In this document: positions 1-5,403 of the stretch, piece after piece
How positions within the stretch are numbered: position 1 is the first letter of the stretch
Layout of the letters: each line of letters opens with the position of its first letter
DNA from: an uncultured Collinsella sp.
Lineage (GTDB): Bacteria > Actinomycetota > Coriobacteriia > Coriobacteriales > Coriobacteriaceae
Direction: 5' to 3'
Assembly (NCBI GenBank): GCA_900764415.1
Contig: CAAFOA010000045.1
Span: 1-5,855, forward strand
Length of the DNA stretch: 5,855 bases
Translations under genes and position numbers: made by a program
The notes under the pieces: generated by a model
Told to the model about the DNA's origin: nothing
The model's database searches: none
The model's input: only the letters and a program-made list of their open reading frames with translations

Positions 1-32
1 CTCGTGGGCTCGGAGATGTGTATAAGAGACAG
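1..32. other. Nextera Read-2 adapter with Tn5 mosaic end (artefact)
   Basis: The first 32 bases are the Illumina Nextera transposase adapter, ending in the 19-bp Tn5 mosaic end at 14-32 (AGATGTGTATAAGAGACAG). It is library sequence, not genome. Genomic sequence begins at 33. Any reading frame that starts in these bases, such as one opening at base 4, is spurious. Confidence 0.98.
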
Positions 33-33
33 C

Positions 34-1221
34 GCCCGTGTCGTACAGGCGCGGGATGAGCGAGACGAGCGTCGACTTACCGCTGCCCGTGCCGCCGATA
101 ATGCCGAGCGTTTTGCCCAGCGGCAGCTCCAGGGTCACGTCATTGACGGCGTTGACGGCGCCCGCGCCAAAGGAAAAGCTCGCATGGCTCAAGCTCAGCG
201 CGGGAACCGGAACAGCGTTGCCCATCGCACTCGGCTCGGGTAGCGCAACCGGCTGGTTGCCCTCGTCGGTGATGCTCGGCGCGCAATTGAGCACCTCGTT
301 GATACGCGACGCACTGGCGCTCGCCTTGGTAAAGACCACGACCAGGTTGGCGACATACACGATGGAGGTCAGGGTCTGCGTCATGTAGTTGACGAACGCC
401 ATGACCTGGCCCTGCGTGAGCTCGCCCACGTTGACCTGGATGCCGCCCACCCACAGGATGGCGCACACGCCCAGGTTCATCACCAAAAACGTGACGGGGT
501 TGAGAATCGACGAGAGCTTGCCCACCGCGATTGCGACACGCGCCTGGTCATCGGCCGCCTGGGCAAAACGCTCACGCTCGTGACCCTCGCGCACAAACGC
601 CCGGACCACGCGGGCGCCCGAAAGTCCCTCGCGGCAAATAAGCGCGATGCGGTCAAGCTTTGCCTGCAGCTGCTTGTAGTACGGGATGCAGCGCGCCATG
701 ACAAACCAAAACACCAGGCCGATGGCGGGCGTGCAAATCAAAAAGATGATGCCGAGCTTAAGGTCGATGGCAAGGGCCGCGACCATGGAACCCACCGCCA
801 AGAAGGGCCAGCGGATGAGCATGCGCACGCCCAGCGCCACAGCAAGCTGCACCTGGTTGACGTCGTTGGTAATGCGCGTGATGAGCGACGGCGTGCCAAA
901 GCGATCGAGCTCAGCATAGCTCAGCTTGTTGATGTGCTGGTAGAGCGCACCGCGAATGTCGGTGCCCATGCCCTGCGAGGTAAGCGCCGCCATCTTTTGG
1001 CAGACGAGCGTAAACGAGATGCCGATCACGGCCATGGCGGCGAGCACCATGCCGTAGTGGACGACGGCACTCACGTCGTGCGCACCGATACCTTTATCAA
1101 TCATCTGGGCAATCACCAGCGGCGTCAGCAGGTCAAAGATCACTTCAATCAACTTGCACGCAGGGCCAACCACCATATAGCGGCGAAACTTGCCACCAAA
1201 ACGCCTGAGCAGCTCAATCAT
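34..1221 (-). CDS. ABC exporter half-transporter (permease fused to ATPase), 3' end missing
   Basis: This is an exporter-type ABC protein with a transmembrane domain followed by a nucleotide-binding domain on one chain. It would sit in the cytoplasmic membrane and use ATP to move a hydrophobic compound, drug or lipid. The 396 visible residues start at ATG 1221, preceded by GGGAG nine bases upstream. Hydrophobic segments lie near residues 14-40, 55-78, 132-178 (two helices), 237-262 and 270-300, giving the six expected. The coupling-helix region reads LDRFGTPSLITRITNDVNQVQ-like at about 105-124, typical of the heterodimeric multidrug subfamily. Walker A is G376-S383 (GGTGSGKS). The sequence then meets adapter after residue 396, so the Q-loop, signature motif, Walker B and H-loop (roughly 180-200 residues) are absent from the window. 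The break comes from the library end, not from a gene mutation. A partner subunit probably follows downstream. The substrate cannot be deduced. Confidence 0.93.
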
Positions 1222-1460
1222 AAAAAGGCGCTCCCTATCATCATCTCTCTTCAATCTGATTCATGATAGTACGGAGAACCCTGGAGATATGTAATCAACT
1301 CGTCACAGAACAAGCCCCCGAAACAATCAGGAAACTAGGCACAGAGACAAAGCACCCGAACATGTTTTGGCAAAGCCAACGAGCAGCACTAGACAAAGGA
1401 TTGAATTGTTCAGATTAACGCGCCTTTACGGGTGGTCTTTGGACGACATGGCCCGGCACC
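1222..1460. other. Spacer between SRP RNA terminator and ABC transporter
   Basis: This stretch of about 240 bp has no convincing gene and is more AT-rich than its neighbours. It holds the ABC gene's ribosome-binding site and a possible promoter near its left end. It also has a small hairpin, TTGGC-AAA-GCCAA, at 1367-1379. I see nothing else in it. Confidence 0.6.
1266..1271 (-). promoter_or_regulatory. Possible -10 box for the ABC transporter gene
   Basis: The minus strand reads TACTAT here (4 of 6 against TATAAT, with the key TA...AT kept). This would put transcription start about 38 bases before the ATG. The hexamer 17 bases upstream is TTACAT, a poor -35, and a better TTGATT lies 21 bases upstream. 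The assignment is tentative. Confidence 0.3.
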
Positions 1461-1478
1461 AAAAAGCGCCCGTGCGCT
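1461..1478 (-). terminator. Intrinsic terminator of the SRP RNA
   Basis: On the minus strand AGCGC-loop ACGG... closes on GCGCT and runs into TTTTT, a short hairpin with a U-tract. Its 5' arm is the last few bases of the SRP RNA itself (1474-1478), so the terminator hairpin and the closing end of the mature RNA stem are alternative pairings of the same bases. Confidence 0.65.
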
Positions 1479-1574
1479 CGATGGATTCGGATGCCCGACA
1501 GAGGCTCCTTATGGCTGCTTCCTTCCGGACCTGACCAGATTCGGAACATGTCGTCATCCGAACCCATCGAACGC
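1474..1574 (-). ncRNA. ffs: Signal recognition particle RNA, small (4.5S) bacterial type
   Basis: This is the RNA core of the signal recognition particle, which binds Ffh and FtsY to deliver nascent membrane proteins. The minus strand carries the invariant domain IV apex at 1513-1536 (GGTCAGGTCCGGAAGGAAGC followed by AGCC), with the GGAA tetraloop at 1523-1526. The two ends, 1555-1574 and 1474-1493, pair over 20 consecutive bases with only two G-U wobbles, so the boundaries are well fixed at about 101 nt. There is no Alu domain, which fits the short form and not the long Bacillus-type scRNA. It is codirectional with the tadA fusion upstream, the same neighbourhood as tadA and scr in B. subtilis. 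An open frame that crosses this region on the plus strand (1432-1659) is a shadow. Confidence 0.95.
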
Positions 1575-1590
1575 GCTAGGCGCTCGGTAT

Positions 1591-1619
1591 ATCTTACCCG
1601 CTCCAGCCCGATGGGGCAA
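1591..1619 (-). promoter_or_regulatory. Promoter of the SRP RNA gene
   Basis: The minus strand has TTGCCC (1614-1619, 4 of 6 of the -35 consensus), a 17-bp spacer, then TAAGAT (1591-1596, 4 of 6 of the -10). Transcription would start near 1584, about ten bases before the mature 5' end at 1574. This leaves a short leader for processing. Confidence 0.55.
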
Positions 1620-1628
1620 GGTGGCTAA

Positions 1629-1708
1629 TTTGGGACGGGGCTTTTTTGACTTTTTTTGACTACTTGGGCAATCAGATCGACAGGTGGTCAAATAAGCCCC
1701 GTCCCAAA
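1629..1708. repeat. 22-bp inverted repeat with T-tract loop
   Basis: The left arm 1629-1650 (TTTGGGACGGGGCTT, then TTTTGAC) and right arm 1687-1708 are reverse complements with one mismatch in 22. The 36-base loop starts with a second TTTTTTTGAC. Neither strand has a U-tract after the closing arm, since the T-runs lie inside the loop. An ordinary intrinsic terminator is therefore unlikely, although the arm sequence resembles one. It lies ten bases upstream of the SRP RNA -35 box. Confidence 0.7.
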
Positions 1709-1738
1709 AAGACTGGTCTGCTGCCATGCCACAAAAGG

Positions 1739-1875
1739 GGCCTATCTACTACGTTTAGGCCGCAGGGGTCAACCATAGCCGGCTTTTTCGAAAATCGGCA
1801 AGCTTTCTACCTGCGGTTTTAATTTCACAAAATCCGGGATGGTCAAGGGTGCTCGGCTAAACGTAGTAGATGGCC
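1739..1875. repeat. MITE-like or REP-like element with terminal inverted repeats
   Basis: The ends are GGCC-t-ATCTACTACGTTTAG (1739-1758) and its complement CTAAACGTAGTAGATGGCC (1857-1875). They share a perfect 15-bp core (1744-1758 and 1857-1871) flanked by GGCC on both outer sides. The similarity continues inward less perfectly: CCGG...ATGGT occurs on both strands, giving related ends of about 40 bp. The centre has a hairpin around TTTTTCGAAAA (1783-1793). The element is about 137 bp with no coding capacity. A clear target-site duplication is not visible. Whether it is dispersed in the genome cannot be told from one copy. Confidence 0.6.
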
Positions 1876-1940
1876 GCATTTCATGGCGGACGGTCCGACC
1901 CAAGGCCCAAGGCGGCCAGCCTCGGATAGCCATTCTCGAT

Positions 1941-2005
1941 GTTGCGGTGGAATAGTTCCCGTTTTTGCCGCCTGAGCCGCCAAACAGGAACTATTCCACC
2001 GCAAC
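1941..2005. repeat. Perfect 19-bp hairpin downstream of the tadA-glxK fusion
   Basis: GTTGCGGTGGAATAGTTCC (1941-1959) is exactly repeated in reverse complement at 1987-2005. The 27-base loop contains a GCCGCC-tga-GCCGCC direct repeat. It begins 17 bases past the stop codon of the minus-strand fusion gene and could end or stabilise that mRNA. Neither side has a U-tract, so a classic intrinsic terminator is not supported. A palindromic intergenic repeat is the alternative. Confidence 0.65.
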
Positions 2006-2022
2006 TTATAGGGAGTTGGGTT

Positions 2023-3804
2023 TTAGAGGCGGGCGAGGTCGTAGGCTTGGGCGGCTGCTTCACCGGCGCAGATGAGGTTGGTTGTGGCTTCCTGGGGGTC
2101 GAGCGCTTGGTCAAGAGGCATGGGCCTGCGGCAGACCGGCAGGACCAAGTCGATGCCCTGACCATACACCGCATCCAAATTATCCGCACGACCGCCCACG
2201 ACGGCGACTACCGGCTTGCCATAGCGATTGGCACGGCGGGCCACGCCCACCGGTGCCTTACCGGCGGCGGATTGCTCGTCCATGTTGCCCTCGCCTGTAA
2301 TGACCAGGTCGACATCGCGCACGCGCTCGTCGAACCCAATCAGATCGAGCACCGTCTCCGCGCCCGAGCGTAGCTCCGCACCGAGCGCTAGCAGCGCGGC
2401 GCCCAGGCCGCCGGCGGCGCCGGCACCGGGCACACCGAGCACCGAGCCAAATGTCCGCACGCCCTCGGGCGCGCGCAACAACCCCTGAGCCCGCACCCCG
2501 GTAATCGCCGCATCGAGCAGGCGGCCGTAGCCGACCATCCAGCTGTCGTACCCGCGCAGTACCTCGGCATCACCCGCCGGCAAACCCTTCTGCCCACCAA
2601 ACACCGCCAGTGCGCCTCGACGCCCCACGAGCGGATTCTCGACATCGGAAAGCACCACGACACGCGTGCCATTCAGTGCCCGAAGCGCCGGTGCCAAATC
2701 GATACTCGCCACGCGTTCAAGGCCCGCGAGACCGGGGGCGATATTGCGGCCACGGTCATCGACAAGATGGGCGCCCAACGCCTGCAGCATGCCGGCGCCA
2801 CCGTCGTTGGTGGCACTGCCGCCCAAGCCAATATAGATCGTCTTTGCACCCGCGCGAACCGCACGAAGCATGAGCTCGCCCGCGCCATAGGTTGTGGCCG
2901 CCAACGCCGCCGACTCCGTACGGGGCGAATACCCAATACCCGCCGCCTCGGCCATCTCAATTACAGCCGACTCGCGCTGACCGTCCACCAGCATCCGGGC
3001 AGACACGCGGTCGCCCAAGGGGCCTGCGACTTCACATGCCACGACCTCACCGCCGCACGCGGCGATGGCGTCGAGCGTTCCCTCGCCGCCATCCGCCAGC
3101 GGCAACGCGCTTACCTGGGCATCAGGCCACACACGGCGCACACCTTCGGCAACGGCACCCTCCGCCTGCGAGCTCGACACGCTGCCTTTAAAGGAGTCGA
3201 TCGCCAACAGCACGCGGCGGGACCGGCGCTGCACGGGGCCAAAGTCGAGCGTCTCGCCAGCGAGATCCCCAACTCCCGCAAGCGCCTCGGCGTGGGCGGC
3301 ATGTGCCTCAAGATCGGCCCCACAACCGCAGCCAGCACCATCGGTGCCACGCAGCCCACTAAAATAGCCGCTCAACACCTCACGACACTCATCCGCCAGC
3401 ACGCCGGCATGTACGTTAAACCGATGATTCAGGCGCGAATCGGCATTCAGGTCGTATAGCGACCCCAGAGCGCCCGCTTTAGCATCGGACGCGCCGTACA
3501 CGCAGCGCCCCACGCGCGCGTTAACCATAAGCCCCGCGCACATGCAGCAGGGCTCGAGCGTTACGTAGACCGTGCAATCGGAAAGGCGCCAACGACCGAG
3601 CGACCGCGCGGCGGCGCATAGGGCCGCAAACTCGGCATGCGCCGAAGGGTCCTGGTCGAGCTCGCGGCGATTATGCGCCCGCGCGACGATCTCACCCGCG
3701 CGCACCACTACGGCGCCGATCGGCACCTCGCCCACCGCCGCGGCGGTACGCGCCTCCGCCAGCGCCTCGCGCATGAACTTCTCATCGATTCCGGTGCTCG
3801 TCAT
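2023..3804 (-). CDS. tadA: Fusion of tRNA adenosine(34) deaminase (TadA) and glycerate kinase (GlxK/GarK type)
   Basis: One uninterrupted 593-residue frame encodes two enzymes. Residues 1-150 are a TadA-type deaminase, which makes inosine at the wobble base of tRNA-Arg(ACG). The zinc ligands and catalytic glutamate are H56-A-E58 and P85-C86-C-M-C89, with the usual VPIGAV motif at 28-33. Residues about 197-593 are a GlxK-type glycerate kinase (ATP plus glycerate to 2-phosphoglycerate). Its motifs are AIDSFKGS (201-208), LADGGEGT (236-243), GLGGSATNDGGAG (326-338) and TGEGNMDEQS...GK (503-516). The linker (about 151-196) is rich in Gly, Ala, His and Cys. Start 3804 is chosen because GGGAAGG lies six bases upstream; the frame opens at 3855, but that ATG sits in the tRNA promoter and has no ribosome site. 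The kinase has no ATG or ribosome-binding site of its own at the junction. Both domains are known families; the fusion's benefit is unknown. Confidence 0.93.
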   Translation of the reverse strand: MTSTGIDEKFMREALAEARTAAAVGEVPIGAVVVRAGEIVARAHNRRELDQDPSAHAEFAALCAAARSLGRWRLSDCTVYVTLEPCCMCAGLMVNARVGRCVYGASDAKAGALGSLYDLNADSRLNHRFNVHAGVLADECREVLSGYFSGLRGTDGAGCGCGADLEAHAAHAEALAGVGDLAGETLDFGPVQRRSRRVLLAIDSFKGSVSSSQAEGAVAEGVRRVWPDAQVSALPLADGGEGTLDAIAACGGEVVACEVAGPLGDRVSARMLVDGQRESAVIEMAEAAGIGYSPRTESAALAATTYGAGELMLRAVRAGAKTIYIGLGGSATNDGGAGMLQALGAHLVDDRGRNIAPGLAGLERVASIDLAPALRALNGTRVVVLSDVENPLVGRRGALAVFGGQKGLPAGDAEVLRGYDSWMVGYGRLLDAAITGVRAQGLLRAPEGVRTFGSVLGVPGAGAAGGLGAALLALGAELRSGAETVLDLIGFDERVRDVDLVITGEGNMDEQSAAGKAPVGVARRANRYGKPVVAVVGGRADNLDAVYGQGIDLVLPVCRRPMPLDQALDPQEATTNLICAGEAAAQAYDLARL

Positions 3805-3810
3805 CGTTCG

Positions 3811-3817
3811 CCTTCCC
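3811..3817 (-). promoter_or_regulatory. Ribosome-binding site that fixes the tadA-glxK start
   Basis: The minus strand reads GGGAAGG six bases before ATG 3804. No comparable site precedes the earlier in-frame ATG at 3855. Confidence 0.7.
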
Positions 3818-3839
3818 TGTTGCAAACCCAAAACGATGC

Positions 3840-3845
3840 TATCAT
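3840..3845 (+). promoter_or_regulatory. Possible -10 box of the tRNA-Ser gene
   Basis: TATCAT matches 5 of 6 of TATAAT and ends 10 bases before the tRNA 5' end. A good -35 is not seen: TTGCAA at 3820-3825 gives only a 14-bp spacer. The region overlaps the 5' leader of the divergent tadA-glxK mRNA. Confidence 0.4.
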
Positions 3846-3855
3846 TACGACTCAC

Positions 3856-3945
3856 GGAGAGATGGCAGAGCGGTTGAATGCGGCGGTCTTGAAAACCGTT
3901 GAGCGCGAGAGCGTTCCGGGGGTTCGAATCCCCCTCTCTCCGCCA
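3856..3945 (+). tRNA. tRNA-Ser, anticodon UGA
   Basis: This is a 90-nt class II tRNA. The acceptor stem GGAGAGA (3856-3862) pairs with TCTCTCC (3935-3941), followed by discriminator G and an encoded CCA (3943-3945). The anticodon stem 3883-3887 / 3895-3899 holds the loop CTTGAAA, giving anticodon TGA (3890-3892), which reads UCA-type serine codons. A long variable arm follows, and the T arm GGGGG-TTCGAAT-CCCCC is perfect. It is divergent from the tadA fusion and convergent with the TetR gene, whose stop codon begins 3 bases after the CCA. No intrinsic terminator follows it. Confidence 0.97.
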
Positions 3946-3948
3946 CTC

Positions 3949-4533
3949 TTAGTGACTCACCGGCGTCATGGTCCGCTCGAACAGCGCATCGACCACGTCG
4001 GCGATTTCGGATCGGCGCTCTAGTACGTGGCCCGATTCCCACCACTTGGTAAAGAGCCGAATAATGCCGCCGGCGACAAACTCAGACGTCGTCTCGAGCG
4101 ATACGGGCGCGAGCGCGTCCTCGTCAAGCGCACTCATCACGCGCCCGTGTATGGAGCGTGCGATGCGGTCGCAAATCATGCTGGTCAGCATACCCGACAT
4201 ACTGCTCGCCAAAATGTTATCCATGAGCTGCTCATGCGCCAGAATCAGATCCATAGCATCGGCGAACACTTCGTGGCGAAGCGCGCGTACGTCCTCGGCG
4301 CCCTCCGCGCTATCCGCATCGGCCCGCTTTTGCGGCAGGCCCGACATGAGCTCATCGATATAGAAGGCAAAGTAATCGTTTTTGTCGCGGAAGTGCTTGT
4401 AGAACGTCGTCCGACGAATCATAGCGCGGTCGCACAGCATGGCAACCGTCACGTCCTCAAACCGATGCTCTTCGAGCAGCTCGGTAAAGGCCTCGAACAG
4501 GGCCCGATAGGTTTTCTTGATGCGAAGGTCCAT
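3949..4533 (-). CDS. TetR-family transcriptional regulator
   Basis: This is a 194-residue DNA-binding repressor-type protein, normal TetR length. The N-terminal helix-turn-helix spans about residues 7-55: LFEAFTELL, then FEDVTVAMLCDRAMIRRTTFYKHF, with the family's typical TTFYKHFRDK end. The C-terminal half is ligand-binding-like and ends with the pattern FVAGGIIRLFTKWWESG (152-168), seen in the TetR group with the C-terminal domain of DhaS-like regulators. The start at 4533 is chosen over the upstream ATG at 4569 because GAGGAGG lies nine bases before it and the family N-terminus begins there. It is divergent from the LemA gene, sharing a 212-bp control region, so self-regulation and control of lemA are plausible but unproven. 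Its 3' end lies 3 bp from the tRNA. The ligand is unknown. Confidence 0.92.
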   Translation of the reverse strand: MDLRIKKTYRALFEAFTELLEEHRFEDVTVAMLCDRAMIRRTTFYKHFRDKNDYFAFYIDELMSGLPQKRADADSAEGAEDVRALRHEVFADAMDLILAHEQLMDNILASSMSGMLTSMICDRIARSIHGRVMSALDEDALAPVSLETTSEFVAGGIIRLFTKWWESGHVLERRSEIADVVDALFERTMTPVSH

Positions 4534-4542
4534 ATATATCGC

Positions 4543-4549
4543 CCTCCTC
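4543..4549 (-). promoter_or_regulatory. Strong ribosome-binding site of the TetR gene, within a small hairpin
   Basis: The minus strand has GAGGAGG, nine bases before ATG 4533, which decides the start. The RNA reads CUCC-UUGA-GGAG across 4544-4555, a 4-bp stem (6 with two G-U pairs) that would partly cover the ribosome site. Confidence 0.7.
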
Positions 4550-4644
4550 AAGGAGAAGACAACGCTCACTAATCTGTCGCATATCTTACACCTGTATCGC
4601 CCGCCCCCTGGCGAATGGCCTTACCTTGGTGGAAACATAACGCT

Positions 4645-4661
4645 TACCGGAAAGTTCGGTA
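4645..4661. promoter_or_regulatory. Candidate TetR operator dyad
   Basis: TACCGGAAAGTTCGGTA is an imperfect palindrome, with 6 of 8 position pairs complementary around the central base. It overlaps where the -35 of the lemA promoter would be (4655-4660 for the TATACT at 4679). Size, symmetry and position suit a TetR-family dimer site; binding itself is inferred. Confidence 0.35.
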
Positions 4662-4678
4662 TCGCCAAAGGTTGCGGG

Positions 4679-4684
4679 TATACT
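4679..4684 (+). promoter_or_regulatory. Probable -10 box of the LemA gene
   Basis: TATACT matches the -10 consensus at 5 of 6. The TTCGGT at 4655-4660 is a weak -35 with an 18-bp spacer. The start would be near 4691, giving a leader of about 55 nt. Confidence 0.45.
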
Positions 4685-4745
4685 AGTAGCGTTACACCAA
4701 CGGCAGCCGGCGGAAGACGCCGCGGCCATTCGAAACGGAGACACC

Positions 4746-5297
4746 ATGATTCCCGTCATCATCGGTATCGTTGTTGTCGTTGTGATTGTCTGCGCCATCG
4801 CCGGCATCTACAACAACATGGTCACCAAGCGCAATCGCATCGATAACGCCTGGCAGAACATCGACACGCAGCTGCAGCGCCGCAACGACCTGATCCCTAA
4901 CCTGGTCGAGACCGTCAAGGGCTACGCCAAACACGAGCAGGACACGCTTGCCGCCGTGATCAACGCGCGCAACGCCGCCGTAAGCGCCACCACGCCCGAA
5001 GCCAAGATGGAAGCCGACAACGTGCTGACCGGCGCCCTGCGCCAGCTCTTCGCCGTGGCCGAGGCTTACCCCGATCTTAAGGCGAACACCAACTTTACGC
5101 AGCTCCAAGCCACGCTCGAAGACACCGAGAACAAGGTGAGCTACGCGCGCCAGAGCTACAACGACTGCGTGCTTAGCTACAACAACGCCATCCAGACCTT
5201 CCCGGCCGTCATCTTTGCCGGCATCTTCCAGTTTAAGGAGCGCCAGGGCTTCGAGGCCGCCGAAGCTGCCCGCCAGGCACCGACCGTCAAGTTCTAA
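4746..5297 (+). CDS. lemA: LemA family membrane protein
   Basis: This 183-residue protein matches the LemA family in length and motifs. It has one N-terminal membrane helix (residues 3-21, IPVIIGIVVVVVIVCAIAG), then IYNNMV, the RNRIDNAWQNIDTQLQRR segment and NDLIPNLVETVKGYAKHE (48-65). The helical body follows, ending with the family's FPAVIFAGIFQF (about 151-163) and a C-terminal PTVKF. The cytoplasmic part is predicted to be a long helical bundle. LemA proteins are widespread and poorly understood; some are linked to envelope stress or membrane remodelling. The start is ATG 4746 with GGAG five bases upstream. A terminator 37 bases after the stop makes it monocistronic, without the DUF2207 or HtpX-like partner often found next to lemA. 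It is divergent from a TetR regulator that may control it. Confidence 0.95.
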   Translation: MIPVIIGIVVVVVIVCAIAGIYNNMVTKRNRIDNAWQNIDTQLQRRNDLIPNLVETVKGYAKHEQDTLAAVINARNAAVSATTPEAKMEADNVLTGALRQLFAVAEAYPDLKANTNFTQLQATLEDTENKVSYARQSYNDCVLSYNNAIQTFPAVIFAGIFQFKERQGFEAAEAARQAPTVKF

Positions 5298-5333
5298 CAG
5301 ATCCGCAGCGTATCCTTAATCGGATATATGCAT

Positions 5334-5372
5334 AAACCGCCCCGTCGAATGCATACTTCGACGGGGCGGTTT
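5334..5372 (+). terminator. Intrinsic terminator after lemA
   Basis: A perfect 16-bp stem joins 5334-5349 (AAACCGCCCCGTCGAA) to 5357-5372 with a 7-base loop, followed by CCTTTG after the stem's own TTT. This is a very stable hairpin placed just past the lemA stop. On the minus strand the stem is followed by TATGC, so plus-strand use is favoured. Confidence 0.85.
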
Positions 5373-5403
5373 CCTTTGTCGCGAAGGTCCCCCTCAAGGT
5401 GCC

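Larger units (their letters stand above)
1575..2022. other. 448-bp spacer rich in inverted repeats
   Basis: No gene is supported between the stop codon of the tadA fusion and the SRP RNA. The stretch contains the SRP RNA promoter and three separate inverted-repeat structures, listed individually at 1629-1708, 1739-1875 and 1941-2005. Open frames through it, such as the minus frame at 1881-2189, run across the hairpins and the end of the fusion gene and have no coding character. Confidence 0.7.
4534..4745. promoter_or_regulatory. Divergent control region of the TetR and LemA genes
   Basis: This 212-bp region contains the tetR ribosome site, a weak minus-strand -10-like TAAGAT (4583-4588) without a good -35, and a plus-strand TATACT (4679-4684). 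It also has an imperfect 17-bp dyad at 4645-4661. A 9-bp inverted repeat (CGAATGGCC at 4612-4620 and its complement at 4724-4732) flanks the lemA promoter; it may be chance. No small gene is supported here. Confidence 0.6.

Noticed and set aside
4..243. Plus-strand open frame starting at base 4
   Set aside because: It starts inside the adapter and runs antisense to the ABC transporter.
580..1266. 228-codon plus-strand open frame
   Set aside because: It is antisense to the ABC transporter, whose minus frame has clear motifs, and its composition is a GC-rich shadow.
1432..1659. 75-codon plus-strand open frame
   Set aside because: It covers the SRP RNA on the opposite strand and its promoter, with no ribosome-binding site.
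1629..2005. CRISPR array
   Set aside because: The repeats are inverted pairs with different sequences, not regularly spaced direct repeats.
3198..3213. Separate glycerate kinase gene starting at an internal GTG (3213)
   Set aside because: No ribosome-binding sequence lies upstream and the frame is continuous with TadA, so a fusion is the simpler reading.
2767..3459. 230-codon plus-strand open frame
   Set aside because: It is a shadow of the tadA-glycerate kinase gene, with no recognisable domain.
3805..3855. Longer start for the TadA fusion (17 extra residues)
   Set aside because: The extra residues are unlike the family N-terminus, overlap the tRNA promoter and lack a ribosome site. ATG 3804 has GGGAAGG six bases upstream.
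4534..4569. Longer start for the TetR protein (12 extra residues)
   Set aside because: The strong GAGGAGG serves the ATG at 4533, and the extension would include that ribosome site as coding sequence.
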